From an uncultured Lachnospiraceae bacterium (lineage in GTDB: Bacteria > Bacillota > Clostridia > Lachnospirales > Lachnospiraceae): 55,147 nucleotides of DNA. Positions 32,521 to 45,200 of the stretch are shown here, one piece after another. Numbering within the stretch: position 1 is the first letter of the stretch; every line of letters begins with the position of its first letter. The DNA lies in contig CANPXP010000015.1 in NCBI GenBank assembly GCA_947586255.1, positions 1 to 55,147 on the forward strand, given 5' to 3'. Under the pieces are notes generated by a model. It saw only the letters and a list, made by a program, of their open reading frames with translations, was not told the origin of the DNA and searched no databases. Position numbers and translations under genes: made by a program.

Positions 32521-34821
32521 TTAGCCCACTCTGTTATAATTGATGAGACAGCCCTTCAGGATAATCTGCCGCTCCTCGTCGGTCAGCTCACCCAGCCGCA
32601 GGTCGAATTCCGTGAGTTTATCTTCTTCCACGGAAACCCTGTACGCCTTGATCACCTCCGCCTTTGTCTCCACTGCCTGTCTGATTCCCGGGAAGAACAG
32701 GTAGTCCAGGTTCCGGAAAGGCAGCTCGCCCGCCGGAATCAGGAATGGCAGCATACCCCAGTTGATCAGGTTGGAGCGGTAGCGCTTGGTGGCGTACTCG
32801 TTGGCGATATTGGCCCAGCCGCCCAGCACCTTCTGGCAGCTCGCCGCCTGCTCTCTGGCGGAGCCGTCGCCCGGCTTTACCGCGAAGATCGTGGAGCCGA
32901 ATCCCGTGTTCTCGTGGCTGGCATCCGCGAACGTTTTCTTAATGACCTGCATCACCGGCTTCACATCCGGATGCGCCTGGCAGGGATGCTCGCCGTTCAT
33001 GCGGGCCGTCTCCGCCTTCTGGATATCCTTGGCGCGCGCCACATAAGCGGGATCCTTTCTGGAGAGCGTGAACTCTGCCAGCCCCAGCGGATTGGAACGG
33101 TAGGAGGAAGTCTCCCCGGAGGGAATCAGCTCGTCCGTGGTCGTCACCGGATCGTGAATCTCGGAGACGACGCGCAGAACCAGATTGTCCGGCAGCGCGC
33201 CCATAGCGGGCCAGTCTTTGATATTCGGTCCGAACTGAATCTCCACGCTCTCGTCCGCCACGCCCTTCGAGTCGAATACGCGATTTTTATAAATATTCGC
33301 ATCAAAATGATACTTGTATCTGCCCAGCGTGCCGTCAAATTCCGTCGCCGGCGTGAGCACGCCCTTGTTGGCCGCCGTCGCCGCGATGGAGCGGGCGTCC
33401 ATGAGCGCCACGGAAGCGATCTGTCCGCTCTGCAGCTTGGAGCCCTCCCTGTTGGGGAAGTTTCTGGTCGAATGTCTGATGCTGAAAGCGTTGTTGGCCG
33501 GCGTGTCGCCCGCGCCGAAGCAGGGACCGCAGAAGGCCGTCTTCAAGACAGCGCCCGTCTCCAGGATCGTGGCCGCGCAGCCATTTCGGATCAGCTCCAT
33601 GTAGATCGGCATGGAGGCGGGGTACACGCTCAATGTAAAACCGTCGGCGCCGATATTGGAGCCTTTCAGGATATCCGCCGCCGCGCAGATATTCTCAAAG
33701 CCACCGCCCGCGCAGCCCGCGATGATTCCCTGATCCACCATGAATCTGCCGTCCACAACCTTGTCCTGCAGGGAGTAGGGCACCGCGCCGTCCAGACTCA
33801 CCTTGGCGCGCTCCTCCACATCGTGCAGCACATCCTTCAGATTGGCATTGACCTCATCGATGGTGTAGGTGTTGCTGGGGTGAAAAGGCATGGCGATCAT
33901 CGGTCGGATCTCGGACAGATTCACCTCGATCATACCGTCGTAGTATGCCACCTCGCCCGGCTTCAGCTCCTTATACTCCTCGACTCTGCCATGAATGTCG
34001 TAAAATTCCTTAATCTGTTCGTCCGTCTGCCAGATGGAGGACAGGCAGGTCGTCTCTGTGGTCATCACGTCGATGCCGATTCTGAAGTCGGCGCTCAGGG
34101 AAGCCACACCGGGACCCACAAATTCCATCACCTTATTCTTCACATAGCCGTTGCCGAACACCGCGCCGATGATCGCCAGCGCCACATCCTGCGGACCTAC
34201 GCCCTGCACGGGCTCCCCTGTCAGATATACGCCCACAACGCCCGGCATATTGATGTCGTAGGTCTGGGAGAGAAGCTGCTTGACCAGCTCCGGGCCTCCC
34301 TCGCCCATGGCCATTGTTCCCAGCGCGCCGTAACGAGTGTGGGAATCGGAGCCCAGAATCATCTTGCCGCCGCCCGCCAGCATCTCGCGCGCGAACTGGT
34401 GGATAACTGCCTGATGCGGAGGCACATAGACGCCGCCGTACCGCTTGGCGCAGGTCAAGCCGAACATGTGGTCATCCTCATTGATCGTGCCGCCCACCGC
34501 GCACAGAGAGTTGTGACAGTTCGTCAGCACATAGGGGATCGGAAATCTGGTAAGCCCCGATGCTCTGGCTGTCTGAATGATTCCCACAAAAGTGATGTCG
34601 TGGGAAGTCAGCTTATCGAATTTGATCTTCAGCTTCTCCATATTGCCGGAGGTATTGTGCTCCTTCAGGATGCCGTAGGCCATCGTGTTCTGCGCGGCCT
34701 CAGCCTTCGACACCTCCCTGCCCGTCTGCTGCCTGATCTGTCCCGCCGCGTCCGCGCCGTCCGCAACGATCTGTGTGCCGCCTACCAGATAGGCGCCGCC
34801 CTGTGATAATTTAATCATCAT
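32521..34821 (-). CDS. Aconitase-family hydratase (YbhJ-like)
   Basis: A 766-residue [4Fe-4S] hydratase of the aconitase superfamily, similar in size and plan to E. coli YbhJ. Iron-sulfur ligands are visible as the cysteines of [12 protein letters not shown] and [11 protein letters not shown]. The swivel domain is at the C-terminus ([20 protein letters not shown]). Substrate motifs [12 protein letters not shown] and [15 protein letters not shown] are intact. The start at 34821 has AAGGAG seven bases upstream; a longer frame to 34878 crosses the leader. Whether it acts on citrate or another hydroxy-acid is not clear. No citrate synthase or isocitrate dehydrogenase is nearby. Confidence 0.85.
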   Translation of the reverse strand: MMIKLSQGGAYLVGGTQIVADGADAAGQIRQQTGREVSKAEAAQNTMAYGILKEHNTSGNMEKLKIKFDKLTSHDITFVGIIQTARASGLTRFPIPYVLTNCHNSLCAVGGTINEDDHMFGLTCAKRYGGVYVPPHQAVIHQFAREMLAGGGKMILGSDSHTRYGALGTMAMGEGGPELVKQLLSQTYDINMPGVVGVYLTGEPVQGVGPQDVALAIIGAVFGNGYVKNKVMEFVGPGVASLSADFRIGIDVMTTETTCLSSIWQTDEQIKEFYDIHGRVEEYKELKPGEVAYYDGMIEVNLSEIRPMIAMPFHPSNTYTIDEVNANLKDVLHDVEERAKVSLDGAVPYSLQDKVVDGRFMVDQGIIAGCAGGGFENICAAADILKGSNIGADGFTLSVYPASMPIYMELIRNGCAATILETGAVLKTAFCGPCFGAGDTPANNAFSIRHSTRNFPNREGSKLQSGQIASVALMDARSIAATAANKGVLTPATEFDGTLGRYKYHFDANIYKNRVFDSKGVADESVEIQFGPNIKDWPAMGALPDNLVLRVVSEIHDPVTTTDELIPSGETSSYRSNPLGLAEFTLSRKDPAYVARAKDIQKAETARMNGEHPCQAHPDVKPVMQVIKKTFADASHENTGFGSTIFAVKPGDGSAREQAASCQKVLGGWANIANEYATKRYRSNLINWGMLPFLIPAGELPFRNLDYLFFPGIRQAVETKAEVIKAYRVSVEEDKLTEFDLRLGELTDEERQIILKGCLINYNRVG

Positions 34822-34899
34822 ATTTTCTCTCCTTGCCGATGCTTTATTTTGTATCTCGTTATGTACTGTGCCGCTCAAAAACCCGCGGCTTTCGCGTCT

Positions 34900-34928
34900 A
34901 TTATAGCGGATATCCCCTCTCCGCGCAA
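34900..34928 (-). promoter_or_regulatory. Promoter of the hydratase gene
   Basis: TTGCGC (34923-34928) and a perfect TATAAT (34900-34905) at 17-base spacing on the minus strand. The leader is about 70 bases. Confidence 0.7.
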
Positions 34929-34950
34929 TACCGCCGTTTTGCTTTTCGCA

Positions 34951-35994
34951 CTACTCCAGATACCGCTCTGCCAGCTCCACGGTGCCCGCCGCAAAACCGC
35001 CCGCCATCCCGCGCACGGCGTCGGAACCGCTGCGGCTTGTCACCCATGCCGTCAGCTGCAGCCGCCGCATCATGACGAACGTGGGAATCATCCCGATATC
35101 CTGCTGCCGCAGGGCCCCCGCCTTTCGGTAGCCCGCAAGCCACGCTTCGATCAGGCGCGGCGCCATGGAATCTGTCTCCACGAAACTAAGAGAACCCGCC
35201 AGATCCTGCACAAACCAGCCGTATCCGCAGTCATCGAAATCAATGATCTTGAGCGCTCCGTTCTCCGTCAGCAGATTGGCGCCCCGTAGATCGCTGTGAA
35301 TCAGCCCGTAATTCTCCTCCGTGACCCCATATGCCGCGAGTTCGTCCCGTATCCGGCCGTCCGCCCGCTCCAGCACGAGGCGGTCGGACTGTGTAAGCCC
35401 CGGCGCAGCCCTCCAGTCGCCCCAGACGGCGTGTGCGCCCAGCACACTCTCATAGTCCCAGTGAAAGCGCGGCAGTCTGCGGGATTCCGCCCAGCACCGC
35501 ACATGGTTGTGCAGCACGGCGGCGGCCTCTCCGATTTTTACGAACCACGGACACTGTCCTGACAGCGGCAGATTTTCCAGCGGCGCCCCCGTCAGGTAAG
35601 AAAACATCGTCCCGTAGGCGACGTCGCCCTCCCCGTCGGACACCGTGTGAATGTATGCTCCGTCCGCGCCCGCGACCGGCTCCCGCAGAATCAGCCCCGT
35701 GTCCGCCCGCAGCCGACACAGCCACGTCACTTCGGCCTCCAATTCCTCCCGCGTGTGATAACGCGGACGGCTCAGCCGCAGGACGGCCCGCGCGGCGCCG
35801 CCGCTGTCCCGCACCAGATAGGTTCTGTTTTCCGAGAAATACAGCTTCTCCGCCGTGCAGCCCGCCCCGTAAACATGCTCATAATACGGCAGAATCTGCC
35901 CGGCGATGCGGCTGATGTCCCGCTCTTTCGCCCGCTGATCCGTCAGCTCATCTTCCATACAGCATTTCCCGCCTGTCTCACCGAATCTTTCCAT
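34951..35994 (-). CDS. Aminoglycoside-phosphotransferase-fold small-molecule kinase
   Basis: A 347-residue protein kinase-like fold (APH superfamily). The catalytic loop is GLIHSDLRGANLL (aspartate plus downstream asparagine) and the metal-binding motif is IIDFDDCGYGW. The layout resembles homoserine/choline-type or SrkA-type kinases more than antibiotic-resistance enzymes, but the substrate is unknown. The ATG at 35994 has AGGA five bases upstream. The ATG at 35958 lacks a clear site. It follows glgP by 58 bases, with a terminator between. Confidence 0.82.
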   Translation of the reverse strand: MERFGETGGKCCMEDELTDQRAKERDISRIAGQILPYYEHVYGAGCTAEKLYFSENRTYLVRDSGGAARAVLRLSRPRYHTREELEAEVTWLCRLRADTGLILREPVAGADGAYIHTVSDGEGDVAYGTMFSYLTGAPLENLPLSGQCPWFVKIGEAAAVLHNHVRCWAESRRLPRFHWDYESVLGAHAVWGDWRAAPGLTQSDRLVLERADGRIRDELAAYGVTEENYGLIHSDLRGANLLTENGALKIIDFDDCGYGWFVQDLAGSLSFVETDSMAPRLIEAWLAGYRKAGALRQQDIGMIPTFVMMRRLQLTAWVTSRSGSDAVRGMAGGFAAGTVELAERYLE

Positions 35995-36004
35995 CAGTTT
36001 CCTG

Positions 36005-36041
36005 CAAGAGAAAAGGCTGCTGCCCGTCGGACAACAGCCTT
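36005..36041 (-). terminator. Rho-independent terminator of glgP
   Basis: Arms AAGGCTG (36013-36019) and CAGCCTT (36035-36041) extend by two pairs past one mismatch. On the minus strand a TTTTCTCTT tail follows. Confidence 0.75.
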
Positions 36042-36052
36042 GTCATCGTTTC

Positions 36053-38560
36053 TTATTTGCCCGTTGTTTTCTTCTCGCTCACGACAGGCGTCTTGGGAAT
36101 CACAACCTTGTCGAGCTTCCAGATCTCATCCACATACTCCTGAATGGTTCTGTCGGAGGTGAACTTTCCGGAGCACGCCACGTTGAGAATCGCGCTTCTC
36201 GCCCAGCCGCTCTCATTTCTGTACGCCGCCTCGACTCTCTCCTGCGCCGCCGCATACGCCTTAAAGTCCTTCAGGATAAAGTAGGTGTCCGCCTTGGCCG
36301 TGCTCTGTGTATTTAACAGCGAGTTGTACAGCGGTCTGAACAGATCCGGATCGTTCGGCGCATAAGTGCCGTTGATCAGCTGCATCAAAACCTTGCGCAC
36401 ATCGGGATCGTTGTTGAAGATCTCCGTCGGATCGTAACCGCCGTAATTCTCATAGCGGATGACCTCATCGGAACTCAGGCCGAAGATGAACGCGTTCTCC
36501 TCGCCGACCTCCTCCACGATCTCCACGTTTGCGCCGTCCATCGTGCCGAGGGTCAGCGCGCCGTTGAGCATGAACTTCATGTTGCCGGTACCGGAGGCCT
36601 CCTTGCTGGCCGTGGAAATCTGCTCCGACACATCGGACGCCGCGAAGATGATCTCCGCGTTGGACACGCGGTAGTTCTCGATAAATACCACCTTGATCTT
36701 GCCGTTGATATCCGGATCGTTGTTGACCACATCGGCCACGGAGTTGATCAGCTTGATCGTCAGCTTGGCGTTCATATAGCCCGCCGCCGCCTTCGCGCCG
36801 AAGATGAAGGTCCTCGGATAGAAATCCATGTCCGGATGTTCCTTCAGCTCGTTGTACAGGTACATCACGTGCAGGATATTCAGGAGCTGGCGCTTGTACT
36901 CGTGCAGTCTCTTGACCTGCACGTCAAAGATGGAGCGGGGATCTACTTCGATGCCGTTGTGCTCCAGAATATACTGCGCCAAGCGCACCTTGTTCTGATA
37001 TTTGATGTTCATGAACTCATGCTGCGCCTTCTCGTCGTCCGCATAGATCTTTAACTTGTTGATCTTCGGCAGATCGGTGATCCAGTCGCTGCCCACGTGC
37101 GCCGTCACCCAGTCCGCCAGAAGCGGATTCGCGTGCAGCAGGAAACGTCTCTGCGTGATGCCGTTGGTCTTGTTGTTGAACTTCTCCGGCATCATCTCGT
37201 AAAAGTCTTTTAACTCCTGATTCTTCAGGATCTCCGTATGTAATCTCGCCACGCCGTTGACGGAATAGCCGGCCGCGATCGCCAGGTGCGCCATCTTGAC
37301 CTGTCCGTCGTAGATGATCGCCATCTTGCGGATCTTCTCCTGATTGCCGGGATACTTCTGCTCGATCTGCGCGACAAATCTGCGGTTGATCTCTTCCACG
37401 ATCTGATACACTCTCGGAAGCAGTCTGGAGAACAGCTCGATCGGCCATTTTTCCAGCGCCTCCGACATGATTGTGTGGTTCGTATAAGCGCAGGTCTTGG
37501 TCGTCACCTCCCACGCCTCGTCCCATGTCAGATAATACTCATCCATCAGGATGCGCATCAGCTCCGCGATTGCCACGGTCGGGTGCGTGTCGTTCAGCTG
37601 GAACGTCACCTTCTCATGGAATTTTCTGATATCGTCATGCTTGCGCATATACCGCGCCACCGCCTCCTGCACGGAAGCGGAGATAAAGAAGTACTGCTGC
37701 TTTAAGCGCAGCTCCTTGCCCGCGTAATGGTTGTCGTTGGGGTAGAGCACCTCCACGATATTTCTCGCCAGGTTCTCCTGCTCCACCGCTCTCTGATAAT
37801 CGCCCTTGTCGAAGGAATCCAGCTGGAAGCACTCCACAGGCTCCGCGTCCCAGATGCGCAGGGTGTTGACAATGCGGCTGCCGTAGCCGACGATCGGCAG
37901 ATCATAGGGGATGGCTTTTACCGCCTGATAACCCTCCTGCCGGAAGTTGCTCCTGCCGTTCTCATCCACATAGACGTTGACATATCCGCCGAATCTGACC
38001 TCCTTGGTGTACTCCGGTCTTCTCAGCTCGAAGGGATTGCCGTCCTTCAGCCAGTTGTCCGGCACCTCCACCTGATAGCCGTCCCTGATTTCCTGTTTGA
38101 ACATACCGTAGCGATACCGGATGCCGCAGCCGTAAGCCGCGTAGCCAAGCGTCGCCAGGGAGTCCAGGAAACATGCCGCCAGACGTCCCAGACCGCCGTT
38201 GCCGAGCGCTGCGTCCGGCTCCTGGTCCTCCACCACGTTGATGTCGATGCCGAGCTCGTCAAGCGCCTGCTTGACTTCCTTGTACGCCTGCAGGTTGATG
38301 ATGTTGTTGCCCAGCGCGCGCCCCATCAGGAATTCCATGGACAGGTAATACACCATCTTGGGATCCTGCTTGTCGAATTCCTTCTGCGTCGTCAGCCACT
38401 GATCGACCACCGCGTCCTTGATCGCGTAGGACACCGCCTGAAAGATCTGCTGGTCCGTCGCTTCCTCAAGGGTCTTTCTGTAAAGAGTCTTCACGTTATA
38501 GAGAACGCTTCTCTTGAAAAGTTCTGTATCAAATGTTGATGTCACAGCTTTTTTTGCCAT
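36053..38560 (-). CDS. glgP: Glycogen/starch/alpha-glucan phosphorylase
   Basis: Releases glucose-1-phosphate from alpha-1,4-glucans using PLP. At 835 residues it is a full-length GT35 enzyme. The PLP lysine is K662 in EASGTGNMKFMLNG. Other family segments are GNGGLGRLAACFLDS, NDTHPTVAIAELMRI and VKRLHEYKRQLLNILH. The ATG has GAGGAGG seven bases upstream. It is transcribed alone between its own -10 box and a terminator. No other glycogen genes are in view. Confidence 0.97.
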   Translation of the reverse strand: MAKKAVTSTFDTELFKRSVLYNVKTLYRKTLEEATDQQIFQAVSYAIKDAVVDQWLTTQKEFDKQDPKMVYYLSMEFLMGRALGNNIINLQAYKEVKQALDELGIDINVVEDQEPDAALGNGGLGRLAACFLDSLATLGYAAYGCGIRYRYGMFKQEIRDGYQVEVPDNWLKDGNPFELRRPEYTKEVRFGGYVNVYVDENGRSNFRQEGYQAVKAIPYDLPIVGYGSRIVNTLRIWDAEPVECFQLDSFDKGDYQRAVEQENLARNIVEVLYPNDNHYAGKELRLKQQYFFISASVQEAVARYMRKHDDIRKFHEKVTFQLNDTHPTVAIAELMRILMDEYYLTWDEAWEVTTKTCAYTNHTIMSEALEKWPIELFSRLLPRVYQIVEEINRRFVAQIEQKYPGNQEKIRKMAIIYDGQVKMAHLAIAAGYSVNGVARLHTEILKNQELKDFYEMMPEKFNNKTNGITQRRFLLHANPLLADWVTAHVGSDWITDLPKINKLKIYADDEKAQHEFMNIKYQNKVRLAQYILEHNGIEVDPRSIFDVQVKRLHEYKRQLLNILHVMYLYNELKEHPDMDFYPRTFIFGAKAAAGYMNAKLTIKLINSVADVVNNDPDINGKIKVVFIENYRVSNAEIIFAASDVSEQISTASKEASGTGNMKFMLNGALTLGTMDGANVEIVEEVGEENAFIFGLSSDEVIRYENYGGYDPTEIFNNDPDVRKVLMQLINGTYAPNDPDLFRPLYNSLLNTQSTAKADTYFILKDFKAYAAAQERVEAAYRNESGWARSAILNVACSGKFTSDRTIQEYVDEIWKLDKVVIPKTPVVSEKKTTGK

Positions 38561-38617
38561 TCATGTGCCTCCTCGTCTGCCATCTGCGGGTTTCTTTAAA
38601 AGCATAAATTCCTTTTT

Positions 38618-38623
38618 ATTATA
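38618..38623 (-). promoter_or_regulatory. -10 box of the glgP promoter
   Basis: A perfect TATAAT inside CATATATAAT on the minus strand, 58 bases before glgP. No convincing -35 is placed at 17 bases, so activation or an extended -10 may be used. Confidence 0.35.
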
Positions 38624-38704
38624 TATGGTATTCGCGCTTTTGGCTATAAGCAATGTGCTTAAATTGTTGTCGAATCTGGTATTTTTTTGTATTCTCCCGT
38701 AATA

Positions 38705-41860
<3,156 letters not shown>

Positions 41861-41906
41861 ACTTTGCTCTCCTTCCCTGTTCGTCACTGTGTTCTCTGCA
41901 TAACAT

Positions 41907-41942
41907 AAAAAAGAAAGACCCCGTCCGTAAAAGGACGAGGTC
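41907..41942 (-). terminator. Conditional terminator of the ileS T-box
   Basis: GACCTCGTCC pairs with GGACGGGGTC around a TTTTAC loop, with a T-rich run (TTTCTTTTTT) after it on the minus strand. It directly follows the T-box sequence and should form when tRNA-Ile is charged. Confidence 0.85.
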
Positions 41943-42245
41943 AAAAACGCTCGGTTTACCACCCGTTACGACATACATTCCCGCTCTCCGGCTTTTCCAG
42001 AACCTCCGTCATCCGTCTGTCAAAAGTCTTCCCGCGGTCAATACGTTTCCCGATAACGGTGGGATGCCGTCGTTCCCTACTGCCCTGTTCTCACCGCCTG
42101 GGCGCGAAACAGAGGTTCGGTCCGAAACTCCGAAGTGATCTTCCCCGACTCCCTACTCGCACCGGTCTTCCACCCTCACCGGTTCGCTGTGCCTTTTGAA
42201 AATCGGCTACTGTCTTCTTCAACGTCTGTGCCTATCAAGATACCG
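41907..42245 (-). promoter_or_regulatory. T-box riboswitch controlling ileS
   Basis: A ~340-base leader lies between a strong promoter and ileS. Its 3' part has the T-box core GGGTGGTAAACCGAG (about 41951-41965 on the minus strand), followed at once by the terminator hairpin. In the Stem I region an ATC (42137-42139) followed by A sits in GAAGATCACTTC and is the likely isoleucine specifier codon. An AGTA motif on the opposite side (about 42207-42210) fits the loop-E part of the specifier loop. Uncharged tRNA-Ile should stabilise the antiterminator and switch ileS on. Confidence 0.85.
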
Positions 42246-42249
42246 CTCT

Positions 42250-42279
42250 ATTATAATTTGGTTAAAATGGGCTTGTCAA
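42250..42279 (-). promoter_or_regulatory. Promoter of the ileS T-box transcript
   Basis: Perfect TTGACA (42274-42279) and perfect TATAAT (42250-42255) with 18-base spacing on the minus strand, starting only a few bases past the stop codon of the upstream giant gene. Confidence 0.78.
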
Positions 42280-42283
42280 GAGG

Positions 42284-45200
42284 TTATGTCTCAGTTTTCC
42301 CGCCGTTTTCTTTTTTGGCCCACTCGTCATCGTCGATCCAGTCGTTGGAGATATCCCACTCGTCGTCTTCAATCCAGTCGTTCTCCGCGTGGTCCTCCGC
42401 ATACGGATCCTTCTCCTGGGGCTTCTCCGGCTCGTTCCAGTCCTCATCTTCGATCCAGTCGTCCTCCGCGTTCTGCGATTCCTCCTGCCCGGACACAGTT
42501 TCTTTATCCGCCGTCCGTCCGCGTGATTCCGCCTCTACGCTGATCTCCTCAAGTTCCGCCTCACCGTTCTCCCCGGTATCCTCCTCCTCTTCATCATCTT
42601 CATCATCTTCATCATCTTCGTCGTCTTCTTCCTCTTCATCGTCATCTTCGCTGTCATCTTCTTCCTCATCATCGTCCCCGTCATCCTCCTCATCGTCGTC
42701 CTCCCGACGCATTTTAAGGAGGAAATAACCTCCTGCCGCAAGCGCGGCAAGCACCGCGACGATCACCACCGCGAGTACCAGTCTTCCCCACGGGAAACCA
42801 TGGCCTGTCTCATCGGTCTCCGCTGTCCCCGGCGAGATGCCTGTCATCGGCTGATCACTTATGATAATGACGTAGTCGGAAGCATGTTCCATGTCAAAGA
42901 CCGCATATCCGTTCTCATCGATGACGGCGGCGCATATGAATTCCAGCGTCCCCGCCTCCGAATCATAGTAAAACAGGTTCGCGTACCGGCCGCAGTCCGC
43001 GGGATCCAACTGTATCTCCAACTGCGCCCCGAAACCAAACGGGCCGTCATGAGCAAGACTGAACTCCAGATATTCGTCTGCGCCAGCATACTGTGCCAGC
43101 AGATCCTGCGGGATGATATCCCTGTCGAACGAGACCGCCATATCCATGTCGGCGAAATTTCCCTGAACGCTGCCGACATTCACATGCCATGCAGCGCGGT
43201 CGTTCATCCGCAGAATCAGATCGACGTTCTGTTCTTTCGCCATCTGCAGTATTTCGTCCGTCAGAATGGATACGTCCTCCATATCCATCGTCACGGAAGG
43301 TCTTACATAAACCGGCTCCTCCTGAGCCCCGCCTTCCGGCTCCGTCACCGCGTCGGCATTCGCCAGGAGCGTACTGTGATTGCTGTTTGCACTGCTCTTA
43401 CCGCCCGCGCTGTCGCTGCCTGCACTCGCCTTACTCGTGGTGTCGCCACTACCTGCCGCAGTATCCTGGCCTTTCTTTTCAGCGCCGGCCCCTTCGCTTC
43501 CCTGTGAGCCGCTGTCTGTGCTCTCCCCGCTCGTCACGTTGCCGTTATTTGTACTCTCCTTGCTCGTCGTGCTGCTGCCGTTACCTGTGCTCTCCTCGCT
43601 CGTCGTGCTGCTGCCGTTATTTGTGCTCTCCTCGCTCGTCGTGCTGCCGCTGCTCGTACTCTCCTCGCTCGTCGTACCGCTGCCGCTGCCTGTGCTCTCC
43701 TTGCTCGTCGCACCGTTGCCGCTGCTCGTGCTCTCCTTGCTTGTCGTGCCGCTGCTACTCGTACTCTCCTTACTTGTCGTATTGCCGTTACTTGTACTCT
43801 CCTTGCTCGTCGTACTGCCGTTATTTGTGCTCTCCTTGCTCGTCGTGCTGCTGTTACTCGTGCTCTCCTTGCTTGTCGTGCTGCTGCCGCTGCTTGTCAC
43901 AGTGCCTTTGCCTTCGTCTTCTATGCCCGGCGTTTCCATGCCCGGCGAACCGCTGGCCGTACTTTCTCTGCTCGTCGTGCCGCTGTTACTCGTGCTCTCC
44001 TTGCCTGTCGTGCTGCCGTTACTTGTGCTCTCCTTGCTTGTCGTGCTGCCGCTGCTCGTACTCTCTTTGCTTGTCGTACTGCCGCTGCTTGTGCTCTCCT
44101 TACTCGTCGTACCGTCGCTGCCTGTACTGCTCTGGCTCGTTGTGCTGCCGCTGCCTGTACTGTCTTTGCTTGTCGTGGTGTCGCCGCCGGAACTGCCGCT
44201 GTCACCCGTACCGCTGCCGCCGGAACTGCTGCTGCCGCCCGTACCGCTGCCGCCGGAACTGCTGCTGCCACCCGTACCGCCGCCCCAGCCGGCGCCGCTT
44301 CCGCTCCCTGAACCGCCGCTGCCCGAGCCGCCGCTGCCCGAACCGCCTGAGCCCGAGCCCGAACCGCTTCCGGTGCCGGGCAGCATACCCGGATAATCCT
44401 CATCCTCTTCCTCCTCGCCGGCGCTGTCGTCGATCACCCTGATGACAACAGGAATATGCTCCAGCATCGAATAATTGTCATCCTGCGGATCGTAGGTGAG
44501 ATAGAAAGTTTTCTCCCCCGCCTGCTCCAAAACAGTCTCCGCATCGCTCTCCCATGCAAAACCGCCCGGGAGCACGATGCTTCCCAGCCTGCTTCCCAGC
44601 TTGGCCGACAAGCTGGCCGGCACGGTGCAGCTCGGAATCGCCCGGGAAACCTTGAGCCCGACCTGTCTTTCCACGGTCAGATATTTCACAGTGTCCTGCG
44701 GCGTATAGACCGCCGGGTATGACGACGTCCCCGCCTTAAGCGTTACAGTTTCGTTTTTCCAGCGCCATCCCTCGGGCAGGCTGATATCCGACAGCTTCAG
44801 CCCGGCCTTGTAGACCACCGGCGACAGCACCGGCGTGTCCACCACCGGCTCGGCCTTCACCACCGTCACGACGCACGACGCACTCTTAGCGCCGCTCTTG
44901 GAGCAGGTGATCGTCGCCTTGCCCGGCGATACCGCCTTGATGACGCCCTGCGCGTCCACCGTCGCGACACCCGTGTTATTGCTCGCAAACGTCAGAGCGC
45001 TCAGGCTGTCCACCTTGAAACCGTTCACATAGGGAATCACTCTCTGTGTCTTGTCCACCGCCAGATTGTCAACCGACGTCTTATTCAGCGTGATCGTGTC
45101 CGTCGTATCCGGCTTGGAGCACACCGACGCAGGCATATTGCCATACACCGGAATCTTGAACACAAAGCTGTTGTCAAGCGATCCGGTATTGGTATACGCC

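Noticed and set aside
32485-34806. 773-codon open frame on the plus strand opposite the hydratase
   Set aside because: Antisense to an aconitase-family gene with intact iron-sulfur motifs and its own promoter; no ribosome site or domain in the shadow frame.
43512-44181. Regular 33-base repeats suggesting a CRISPR array
   Set aside because: Units abut without spacers, vary at codon positions and keep a protein reading frame; no cas genes nearby.
43380-44396. Long leucine/valine/proline-rich frames on the plus strand
   Set aside because: Produced by the 33-bp repeat of the giant gene; the periodic codons stay open in every frame.
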